A stretch of DNA of 64,000 bases. Source: CALREJ01 sp964533375. Lineage in GTDB: Bacteria > Patescibacteriota > Gracilibacteria > Peribacterales > Peribacteraceae. Below, one piece after another: positions 1 through 9,487 of this stretch. Positions within the stretch are counted from its first letter, which is position 1. Every line of letters begins with the position of its first letter. Under the pieces are notes generated by a model. That model saw only the letters and a list, made by a program, of their open reading frames with translations, made no database searches and was not told the DNA's origin. The translations under genes and the position numbers were made by a program. The stretch covers positions 62,001 through 126,000 of the forward strand of contig CAZHLW010000002.1 in the NCBI GenBank assembly GCA_964533375.1. The letters run 5' to 3'.

Positions 1-3000
1 GTGAGCCCTGTAAAGGTTGTCTGCCCAAGGACATTCACCGCATTTTCGCCGTCGGTGATACCTGCAACGTCATAGGTTGTAACACGGTTACCGGAAAACT
101 GGGATACGTAGAGCGTCTTTGTGAGCGGATTGTAGGACACACCGCGCGGCGCTCTCATACCGGCCTGCGTATCGGCAACTGCGGTATTCGTGAAATTTGA
201 CTGGCCCAGCACGTTCACCGCATTTTCGCCGTCGGTAATACTCGCAACATCGTACGCTGTGACACGGTTGCCGCTGGTTTGTGCCACAAAAAGCGTGCTG
301 CCGCTCAGCGCCAGACCGTAGGGAAGGTTCATGCCTGCCTGGGTGGTGGCCGCCGTTATGCCGGTAAATGTCGTCTGCCCGAGGACGTTCACTGCGTTTT
401 CGCCGTTCGTAATACCGTCTGCCAGATTGTAGACCGTCACACGGTTGGCACCTGTTTGCTGTGACACAAACAGCCTGTTATTCGCGCTGTCATAGGCAAC
501 ATCAACCGGCTGGTTCAGGCCGGCTTGGGTGGTGGCCGCGGTATTCACGGTGAACGATGGCTGTCCGAGCACGTTGATGGCGTTTTCGCCGTTGGTGATG
601 GAAGCCACATCAAAAATCATGATGCGGGAATTGCTCTGGTCTGTTACAAACAATTTGTTGCGGGCATCGTCGTACGCAAGTCCCATCGGGCCTTGCAATC
701 CGACCTGCGTCGTACCGAGCGTGTTGCCATAAAAGGTTGTCTGCCCGAGCACATTGTCAGGAATACGATCAAGCAGCGCATTGTTTGAATCGAGATTGTA
801 GATGAGAACACGGTGATTGCCTGCATCACTCACAAAGAGCCTGTGATCTGTCGTGTCCATAACAATCCCCAGGCTGGGTCCGCTCATTCCCAGCTTATTC
901 GCTCCGTTGTTGGCTCCCAATTTTGTATAGACCGGTACGGGTGCGGTCAGACTTGTTTCGTCGTACTGCCCGAGCAGATTGTCTGCATTGGCGTTATCGG
1001 CAAAGCCGGGCGCGAGGCTATACACCACCACACGGTTGTTGCTGTTTTCCGCAACGAAGAGACGGTCATTCACATCGTCATACACCACTCCTGTCGGCAC
1101 GTTGAGTGTCGACTGCGTTGTTCCCTGGTTGCTGCCCGTATGCAGCGTCTGCCCGAGAACATTCGAGGCCTCTTCCCCGTCAGTGATGCTTGCAACATCG
1201 TATATTTTGACGCGGTTGCTCTGTGTCTCCACCACGAACAGACGTTTGCCGGTGGGATCGTAGGCAAGCCCCTGCGGGGATCGCATACCCTCACGTGAGT
1301 TCGCAAAAGCGTTGGCATAGAAATTCAGCTGCCCCAGGACATTGTCCGGTGTCCGGTCCAGAAGAAGGTTATTGCTGTCCAGGTTGTAGACCAGCACGCG
1401 GTTATTCGTGGTGTCGGACACGAAGAGTCTATGGTCCACCGTATCCATAACCACTCCGACAGTAGGCGCGTCCAATCCCAGTTTGTGCGCCGCATTGTTC
1501 GTGCCGCTTTTGCTGAAGATGGGCTGAGGTGCGCTCACGGTTCCGTCATCCTGCCCGATAACGGCAATAGCCGGCTCGCCATCCACAATTGTCGAACCGG
1601 TGAATACCGTCACTCTGTTATTGGTGGCCTCCGCCACAAACAGCTGACCGGACACGGCGTCGTACGCAATCTGACGGGGGGAGGACAGACCTGTCTGCAT
1701 TGTGGTTGCAGTCGTTGTCGTATAATTCACCTGTCCGATGACGTTGATGGCGTTCTCGCCGTCGGTAATGCTTGTAGTATCGAACACAAGAATCCGGTTG
1801 TGCGCAGCATCGGCCACGAAGAGACGGTTTGTAGACGCGTCGAATGCCAGGCCTCTGGGGTTATTCAGTCCGGATTGGGTAGCTGAAGCAGCATTGGTAT
1901 AATAAAAGAGCTGTCCGAGAACATTGTCGGGAAGGCGGTCGAGCAGAAGGTTATTGCTGTCCAGGTTGTAGACCAGCACGCGGCTGTTGACAGTGTCACC
2001 CACAAACAGGCGATGGTTGACTCTGTCGAGAGCGATAGCATCGGGGGAACTGAGTCCGCGCTTATGCGAGGCGTTCTGTGCAGTACTTTTCGTATAAATA
2101 GGACCGGGCGTCACAAGGTTGTCGTCATATTGTCCAAGTGCATCAACGGCATTTTCTCCGTCGGTAATGGTTGCAATATCAAACACACGGATACTGTGTT
2201 CGGAAAGATCGGACACATAGAGCTTGGTCGTGGCACTGTCGACATAGGCACCTGCGGGAGTGACCAGTATTGACTGGGATGCCGTGGCACTGGCATTAAT
2301 AAAATTCGTCTGCCCAAGAACGTTGATGGCGTTTTCGCCGTTGGTAATGCCATCGGCAAGATTGTAAACAGTCACACGGCGCCCGCCGACTCCCTGCACG
2401 ACATATAACTTTCTTGCCGCACTGTCGTAGGCAAGTCCGCGCGGGTTGTTCATGCCGGCCTGGGTGGTGGCTGCAGTCGCGTTGGTGAAGTTGGTCTGGC
2501 CAAGCACGCTGATGGCGTTTTCGCCGTTCGTGATGCCGTCACCCACGTTGTACGCCGTCACTCTGTTGCCGACCGAGTGCGTCACAAACAGCACGGAGCT
2601 GCCGCTTAAGACAGCATCGTACGGAACGTTCATACCGGCCTGCGTGGAGGCAGCCGTCACTGTCGTAAAATCCGTCTGACCTAGGACCGATACGGCAGGC
2701 TCGCCGTCGGTAATGCTGGTCGTATCGAACACCGTCACGCGGTTGGCATTTGCCTGTACGGCAAAGAGACGATTATTGGCACTGTCATATTCAATACCCG
2801 TCAGTCCGTTGAGTCCGTCCTGGGTGTTGGCAGCAGTAGCCCCCGTGAATAATGTTTGCCCAAGCACGCTGATGGCATTTTCGCCGTCGGTGATGGACGT
2901 GACATCGTAGACCGTAATGCGGTTGGCGGCATTTCCCACAACAAAGAGTCTGTTGTTCGCATCATCGAACACAATATCGGTGGGAGTACTCATGCCGGCC

Positions 3001-3377
3001 TGTGTCTGGCCGGTAAAGTTATTGGCAAAGTTCAGCTGCCCGAGGACGTTATCCGGAACACGGTCCTGAAGCAGGTTGCCGGCATCGAGGTTATAGACCA
3101 GCACGCGGTTATTGTTCGTATCCGCTACAAAAAGCCGGTGATCTGTGGTGTCCATTGCAATGCCACCCGCTGTTAAGCTGCCGAGGCTCAGCCCCAGTTT
3201 ATGCGCCGCATTATTGGCGGTACTCTTTGTGTAGACAGGTACAGGCGCGGTCAATGTGCCATCGTCCTGACCCAGCATATCGATTGCCGTAATAGCAAAC
3301 ACATGCGGCACGCAGAGCGACCAGAGCAGTGTTGCCAGGCAAAGACGGGAGGCCGTATGGGAAGGTCTGGTTTGAAT
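1..3377 (-). CDS. Giant secreted NHL/beta-propeller repeat protein A (C-terminus beyond window)
   Basis: The minus-strand frame is open from about 3389 to position 1 and continues past the window edge, giving about 1,125 visible residues. After a hydrophobic secretion signal ending in ..PHVFA, the protein is a tandem array of ~60-residue units. Each has the form G(M/L)xxPxG(V/L)AYD, then RLFVA, then NRVTVYD, then SITDGENAxxVLGQ. They alternate with a longer unit carrying GQDD..P.PVYTK and NLDSNN.L.DR.PDNVLGQ. NHL-type blades usually fold as beta-propellers and act in extracellular binding; that role is inferred here. No ATG, GTG or TTG lies before the signal peptide. An in-frame TAG at 3390-3392 limits the start; the ATT at 3375-3377 is my best candidate, with GTG at 3309-3311 as the fallback. 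It is a tandem paralogue of the gene at 3408-9315. Confidence 0.85.
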   Translation of the reverse strand, partial: MQTRPSHTASRLCLATLLWSLCVPHVFAITAIDMLGQDDGTLTAPVPVYTKSTANNAAHKLGLSLGSLTAGGIAMDTTDHRLFVADTNNNRVLVYNLDAGNLLQDRVPDNVLGQLNFANNFTGQTQAGMSTPTDIVFDDANNRLFVVGNAANRITVYDVTSITDGENAISVLGQTLFTGATAANTQDGLNGLTGIEYDSANNRLFAVQANANRVTVFDTTSITDGEPAVSVLGQTDFTTVTAASTQAGMNVPYDAVLSGSSVLFVTHSVGNRVTAYNVGDGITNGENAISVLGQTNFTNATAATTQAGMNNPRGLAYDSAARKLYVVQGVGGRRVTVYNLADGITNGENAINVLGQTNFINASATASQSILVTPAGAYVDSATTKLYVSDLSEHSIRVFDIATITDGENAVDALGQYDDNLVTPGPIYTKSTAQNASHKRGLSSPDAIALDRVNHRLFVGDTVNSRVLVYNLDSNNLLLDRLPDNVLGQLFYYTNAASATQSGLNNPRGLAFDASTNRLFVADAAHNRILVFDTTSITDGENAINVIGQVNYTTTTATTMQTGLSSPRQIAYDAVSGQLFVAEATNNRVTVFTGSTIVDGEPAIAVIGQDDGTVSAPQPIFSKSGTNNAAHKLGLDAPTVGVVMDTVDHRLFVSDTTNNRVLVYNLDSNNLLLDRTPDNVLGQLNFYANAFANSREGMRSPQGLAYDPTGKRLFVVETQSNRVKIYDVASITDGEEASNVLGQTLHTGSNQGTTQSTLNVPTGVVYDDVNDRLFVAENSNNRVVVYSLAPGFADNANADNLLGQYDETSLTAPVPVYTKLGANNGANKLGMSGPSLGIVMDTTDHRLFVSDAGNHRVLIYNLDSNNALLDRIPDNVLGQTTFYGNTLGTTQVGLQGPMGLAYDDARNKLFVTDQSNSRIMIFDVASITNGENAINVLGQPSFTVNTAATTQAGLNQPVDVAYDSANNRLFVSQQTGANRVTVYNLADGITNGENAVNVLGQTTFTGITAATTQAGMNLPYGLALSGSTLFVAQTSGNRVTAYDVASITDGENAVNVLGQSNFTNTAVADTQAGMRAPRGVSYNPLTKTLYVSQFSGNRVTTYDVAGITDGENAVNVLGQTTFTGL

Positions 3378-3383
3378 GTGGGT

Positions 3384-3392
3384 ATAGTACTA
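3384..3392 (-). promoter_or_regulatory. Candidate promoter of repeat protein A (-10 TACTAT in palindrome TAGTACTA)
   Basis: On the minus strand TACTAT (3389 to 3384) reads as a -10 box, inside the 8-base palindrome TAGTACTA (3385-3392). Six bases separate it from the candidate ATT start, so transcription should begin at or next to that codon. The 12-base string CCGTAGTACTAT is identical in front of the paralogue at 9315. No convincing -35 is visible. The gene 3408-9315 ends only 15 bases upstream with no terminator between, so read-through is possible. Confidence 0.5.
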
Positions 3393-3407
3393 CGGGACCG
3401 CCATGCG

Positions 3408-6400
3408 CTACCAACCGAAGAAGTGGAAAATATCTCCGCCGGATGTTGCGGTGGGAGGAGTGTCGACGGTAAAAATCATCACGCGGCTGTTGCCGCCATC
3501 CGCCACAAAGAGCTGGCCGGACACAGGATCGTAATCCACTTGCTTGGGAGCGGACAGTCCGTACTGCGTGGTTGCGGTGCCGCTCGTAAAACTTTCCGGT
3601 CCGAGTAAGCCAACGGCATTTTCTCCGTCGGTGATACTGGCGATGTCGAAGAAAAGAATGCGGCCGTTGCTTGAATCCGACACATACAGCTGATTATTGA
3701 GTGCATTGAAATACAGCGCCGAAGGAAGGCTCAAGCCGGCCTGCGTGCTTAAAGCTCCATTGCTATAAAAGTTCAACTGCCCGAGGACATTGTCGGGAGT
3801 ACGGTCAACCAGTCTGTTGCCCGCTGTCAGATTATAACTCAGCACGCGGTTGTTCGTACTGTCCGCCACCAGCAAGCGATGATTGATTGTATCCCACGCA
3901 ACTCCCGCAGGGGAATTGAGCCCCCACTTATACGGTCCGTTGTTCGCGGTGTTTTTGACGTAGCTGACACCGGGTGGATTTAAATCATCGTCGGATTGTC
4001 CCAGTGCATCGATGGCATCTTCGCCGTTCATAATGCTTGCAACATCGAAAACCGATGCACGGTTTCCGGACGACTGAAGCACGTAGAGCCTGCTGTTGCC
4101 GGCATCGTACGCAAGACCGTTCGGAACGTTCATGCCGGCCTGGCGTGCGGTTGCCGTGGTGGTGATGAAATTGGCCTGACCCAGAACTGCAACGGCATTT
4201 TCTCCGTCGGTGATGCCATCGCCCAGGTTGTACACGGTCACACGGTTGCCACCGGTTTGTGCAACATAGAGCATTTTTGTGGTCGGATTGTAGGCAGTGG
4301 CGCGTGCGGCATTCATGCCGGCCTGCGTGGTGGCGGCTGCAGTAGCGGTAAAGGTTGTCTGGCCAAGCACTTTGATGGCGTTTTCGCCGTCGGTAATACC
4401 ATCAGCCAGGTTGTAGACGGTAACACGGTGACCGCCATCCTGCGGCACAAACAATGTGGAGCTGCCGCTTAAGGTCACATCGCGCGGGAAGTTCACGCCT
4501 GCCTGGGTGGTGGCAGCAGTTGTTGCAGTGAAGGTGGACTGACCCAGCACATTGATGGCATTTTCTCCGTTGCCGATGCCAACCTGCGTGTCATACGACA
4601 GCACGCGGTTGAATCCGGTATCCGCCACGTACACTCTGTTATGAGCTCCATCAGCCAAGACGCCGGACGGGTTACTCATTGATTCCTGTGTTATGCTTCC
4701 TCCGTTGGCAGTAAAGGTTGCTGACCCCAGCACGTTCGCGGCATTCTCACCATCGGTGATGCCATCGCCCAGGTTATACACCGTAATACGGCTGGCGAGT
4801 CTGTTTGCCACATACAGCCGTTTATTCGCGGCATCGTAGGAAATGCCGCGCGGAGCGTTCATGCCGGCCTGCGTGGTGGCGGGAGAGGTGCCGGTAAAGG
4901 TTGTCTGGCCCAGCACTTTGATGGCGTTTTCGCCGTCGGTGATGGCAGTAACATCGTAGGCAGTCACACGATGGCCGCTTTCCTGCGACACGAAGAGTGT
5001 GGTGAGCGTGCTGCCGCTGATAGTAACATCGTACGGAACGTTCATGCCGGCCTGCGTGGTGGCGGGAGAAGTGCCGGTGAAGGTTGTTTGTCCNNNNNNN
5101 NNNNNNNNNNNNNNNNNNNNNNNNNNNNNNNNNNNNNNNNNNNNNNNNNNNNNNNNNNNNNNNNNNNNNNNNNNNNNNNNNNNNNNNNNNNNNGGCATTT
5201 TCGCCGTCGGTGATGCCATCGCCGATATTGTAGACCGTCACGCGGTTGCCGGTGCCCTGTGCCACAAAGAGACGCTGCCCCGTACTGTCGTAGGCAACAC
5301 CTGTCGGAATGTTCATACCGGCTTGTGTGGTGGCGGGATTGACACCGGTGAAGGTCGTCTGCCCCAGCACATTGATGGCGTTTTCGCCGTTGGTGATGCT
5401 CGCGGTGTCGAAGATCTTTACACGGTTCCCCGTCTCGGCAACGAAAAGACGGTTGCCCACACTGTCGAACGCAAGACCGTTCGGAGACGCCATGCCTGCC
5501 TGTGTCGATGCAGCCGCATTGGTGTAGAAGACCGCCTGGCCGAGCACATTGTCCGGAATACGGTCCAGCAATACATCGTTACTGTCGAGGTTGTACACCA
5601 GAACGCGGCTGTTGGTCGTGTCAGCAACGAAGAGCCGGTGATTCACGCTATCAAGCGCAAGGCCAACGCCGGGAGCAGCAAGACCGAGAATATTCGGTCC
5701 ATTGTGAGCGGCACTTTTCGTAAAGATAGGACCGGGCGTCACGAGATCGTCATCGGTCTGCCCGAGGACATCCAGTGCGTTCTGGTTGTCGCTGATGCTG
5801 CCGCTCATGTCGTAAATCTTCACTCTGTTATTATTTTGCTCCGACACATACAGCAGGCCGTTGGCATTGTTGTAAGCCACTCCCTGGGGGGAGTTGAGAC
5901 CTGCCTGCGTTGCCGCGCCCGTTGTACCGGTCCAGGTGGTTTGTCCGAGCACATGCCACGCGTTCATGCCGTTCGTAATGCCTGCGGCAAGATCGTAAAT
6001 GACCACTCTGTTGATACCGGAGTTCGTCGCGAACAAGCGTTTGTTCGTCTGGTCATACGCAACACCCTGCACTGCAAACAATCCGACCTGGGAGTTACCC
6101 GCCACAGCTGCCGTGAAGTTTGCCTGCCCCAGCACCCTGATGGCGTTTTCGCCGTCGGTAATGGATGCAACGTCGAAGACCGTGATGCGGTTGCCGGAGT
6201 TCTGTCCCACAAAGAGAATACTGCCGCTCAGCGCCAGGCCGGTAGGCGTATTCAAACCTGCCTGTGAACTGGAAGCGCTGGTACTGGTGAAGTTGCTTTG
6301 GCCAAGGACATTGATGGCATTCTCGCCGTTGGTGATAGTCGTGACATCGTACACAGTCACACGGCTTCCCTGGGACACGAAGAGCCGGTTTGTCGGAGCG

Positions 6401-9315
6401 TCGTACAGAGCATCGCTGGGGGTGGTCAGACCGGACTGCGTGGCACCGGCTCCAAGGCTGGTGAAGTTTGCCTGCCCGATCACGTTCACGGCATTTTCGC
6501 CGTCGGTAATGCTTCCAACATTGAAAATTTTCACGCGGTTTCCCGATGCCTCCACCACAAAGAGACGATCTCCGGCATCGTCAAATGTAAGGCCCGACGG
6601 TCCGGACAACCCCGACTGCGTCTGCCCCGCCGTGCTGCTGTAATAATTGGGCTGCCCCAGTTGATTATCCGGCAGACGGTCGAGGAGGAGGTTATTACTA
6701 TCCAGGTTGTAGACGAGCACTCTGTTATTCGATGTATCGGACACAAACAGGCGGTGGTCTGTGGAATCAAGCGCAAGGCCGATGCCCGGGGCACTCATTC
6801 CCCACCTGCTCATACCATTATGCCCTGTCGATTTGGTAAAAACCGGTTCGGGCGCCGTAAGAGAGTCCGCATACTGCCCAAGCAGATTGTCTGCATTGAT
6901 ATTATTGTTATATCCGGCGGCAAGATCGTAGATGATTATACGGTTTGAAGAGGTGCTCTGCGCCACAAACAGCCGGTCCGTCGCATCGTCATAGGCAATA
7001 CCGTCCACCGACCCTAGTCCTGACTGGGTGAATCCCAATCCGTTCGAGTTGTAATTGGTCTGCCCCAGTATATTCACCGCATCTTCCCCGTTCACAATGG
7101 TTGCGACATCGTAGACCGTGACGCGGCCGACCTGTCCCACAAATAAACGCTTTCCGGTGGGATCGTAGGCAAGCCCCGTCGGGGTCTGCATGCCGCCGCG
7201 CGTTACGGCCAGTGCGTTGGCATAGAAATTCAGCTGCCCCAGGACAAAGTCCGGCGTGCGGTCGAGCAGGATATTGCTACTGTCCAGATTGTAGACGAGC
7301 ACGCGGTTGTTGCTGGTATCAGCCAGAAAGAGCCGGTGGTCCACAGTATCAACGGCCAGACCGCTCGTGGGGGCGCTCAGCCCCAGCTTATGCGCCGCAT
7401 TATTCACGCCGCCTTTGCTGAAAATAGGCTGGGGCGCACTCACAGTTCCGTCATCCTGCCCAATAACAGCGATGGCATCTGCTCCGTCAAGAATCGTGGA
7501 ACCGGTGAAAATGAGTATTCTGCTGTTGCCGGAATCCGCCACAGCAAGCTGTCCGGAAACACTGTCATACGCAATTTGTCGTGGCAGTGACAGGCTAAAC
7601 GGTGCGAGTGACGTGCTGGATAAGTTCCAGGCAGAATTCCCGAGCAGGCTGACCGCATTCTCCCCGTCGGTAATGCTCGTGACGTCGTACACAACAATAC
7701 GGTTATTGCTCGCATCGGAGACGAACAGACGATTGGTGGCGCTGTCCAGTGCAAAACTGTTGGGGGCGCTGAGCGATGACTGCGTGGTTGTCGCGGCGTT
7801 ACTGTAAAAGTTCACCTGCCCGAGCACATTGTCCGGCATGCGGTCGATCAGGATGTTATCGGCATCGAGGTTATAGACAAGCACGCGGTTATTGCTGCTG
7901 TCCGCCACATACAACCGGTGATTGTTGCCATCCACGGCAACACCCTGCGGCGCACCCATTCCATTTTTGAGCGGGGCATTATTGGCTGTCCCTTTGGTAT
8001 ACACGGGAGACGGCGACGTAAGACTGTCGTCGGATTGCCCAAGGAGATCGACGGCATTTTCCCCGTCGGTAATGGATGCAACATCAAAAACCGGTACGCG
8101 GCTGAGGGTATCGGCCACATAGAGTTTGGCGTTGGCACTGTCTATATAGAGACCCGTGGGAGCGGCAAGTACCGACTGGGTCGGTGTAACAAATTGGTTC
8201 GCGTAGTTTGCCTGCCCGAGCACATTGATGGCGTTTTCGCCGTTGCTGATACTCGCAACATCGAAGACGCTGACATGGCGTCCACCTACTGCCTGTGCAA
8301 CGTACAGTCTTTTCGTGGCACCGTCGTAGGCCAAGGCACGCGGGTTGTTCATACCGGCTTGCGTGCTGGCAGCGGTGGATGTGGTGAAGGTTGTCTGACC
8401 GAGCACGGCAGTAGCATTTTCACCATCAGTTATAGAGGTGACGTCATACGTCGTGACGCGGTGCCCTCCTGCCTGCGACACGAAAATAAACTGCTGCAGG
8501 GCGCTACCACTAAATGCAATATCGTACGGAACGTTCATGCCGGCCTGCGTGGTAGCGGCAGTCGAGGCAGTGTACGACGTCTGTCCGAGTAATCCGACTG
8601 CAGGTTCTCCATCATTGATGACCGCCGTATCGTAAACGGTGACGCGGTTTGCTGTGTTCTGTGCAACGAAGAGACGGTTATTAATGGGATCGAATGCCAC
8701 GCCTGTGGGAAGGTTCATTCCTTCCTGACTGTTACTGGGACCAGCAGTGGTAAAGATCGCCTGCCCCAGAACATTCACCGCATTTTCTCCGTCGGTGATG
8801 GAAGTAACATCGTAGACAGTCAGGCGTGCCACAACGGTGCTCGATCCCTGCACAACAAAAAGGCGGTTATTCGCATCATCATACGCAATGCCCAGCGGGA
8901 CATTCATACCCGCCTGCGTGGTGGCAGCCGAACTTCCCCAGAAATTCAGTTGTCCGAGCACGTTGTCGGGAATGCGATCAAGCAGTGCATTATTCGAATC
9001 GAGGTTGTAGATGAGGACACGGTTGTTACCGGAATCGGATACGAATAATCGGTGATCCGTCGTATCCATCACCACACCGTTCAGGACGGTACTGATGTTC
9101 AGTCCCAGTTTATGCGCCACATTGTTGGGGCCTCCTTTCGTAAAGATAGGAGACGGCGTGCTGACAAGACCGTCATCCTGACCAAGCATATCCGTCGCCG
9201 GTAAAAAGTTCTCAATCGCAAAAACGGTCTGCACGTGTGTGACCGACAAAAGAAATGCCAGACAAAGCGAAGCAGCACAGTGGCGCCGGAGCAGGGAGAA
9301 TACGGTCGCGCGAAT
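3408..9315 (-). CDS. Giant secreted NHL/beta-propeller repeat protein B (interrupted by an assembly gap)
   Basis: The two open minus-strand stretches (from 9315 down to the N run, and from the N run to the stop at 3408-3410) belong to one gene of about 1,950 residues. The apparent frame change at the gap only shows that 100 N is not the true length. A signal peptide (basic N-region with RR, then a hydrophobic core, ending VFA) precedes the same alternating repeat units as protein A. The repeats run to the end, closing with a short aromatic tail (FHFFGW) and no separate C-terminal domain. The first canonical start is TTG at 9247-9249, in the middle of the signal peptide; the aligned ATT at 9313-9315 would restore the whole signal. 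It is probably a cell-surface or secreted binding protein; the ligand is unknown. Confidence 0.85.
5094..5193. other. Assembly gap (100 N) in repeat protein B
   Basis: Exactly 100 N inside a highly repetitive coding stretch. The flanks are near-identical repeat units (GQTTFTGTSPATTQAGMN on both sides), and the frame is not preserved across 100 bases. It is a placeholder for an unresolved number of repeat units. Confidence 0.97.
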
Positions 9316-9321
9316 GCGGAC

Positions 9322-9350
9322 ATAGTACTACGGACAGAGGAAATCCGTAG
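9322..9350 (-). promoter_or_regulatory. Candidate promoter and operator of repeat protein B
   Basis: The minus strand carries -10 TACTAT (9327 to 9322) within the palindrome TAGTACTA (9323-9330), six bases before the candidate ATT start, exactly as upstream of protein A. A perfect 7-base inverted repeat, CTACGGA (9328-9334) and TCCGTAG (9344-9350), overlaps it and would suit a repressor or activator. Gene A lacks that inverted repeat. Confidence 0.45.
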
Positions 9351-9473
9351 CAGGAAATCCTGTGAAAAAACAACAAAAAGAAATTTCTTCCACGGAAATG
9401 GACTCCGCAAAAATTCATGCTGCAATGATATGCAGTTGATGGTGTTTTATCGCAAAAAAAGACAGAGAACATG

Positions 9474-9479
9474 TACACT
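9474..9479 (+). promoter_or_regulatory. -10 box TACACT of the 9488 gene
   Basis: TACACT ends eight bases before the ATG at 9488 and there is no Shine-Dalgarno, so the mRNA is expected to be leaderless or nearly so. No clear -35 at the usual distance. The 9316-9487 interval holds only this and the divergent promoter of repeat protein B. Confidence 0.5.
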
Positions 9480-9487
9480 CTGCGCCG

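Noticed and set aside
5094..5219. Apparent frameshift in repeat protein B (and at 16329-16428 in C)
   Set aside because: The frame change coincides exactly with 100-N placeholders, so it reflects unknown gap length, not a mutation.
5000..9000. Long plus-strand open frames opposite the minus-strand repeat genes (e.g. 4999-6267)
   Set aside because: They are antisense shadows of the repeats; their translations are themselves repetitive in step with the sense units and have no start signals.
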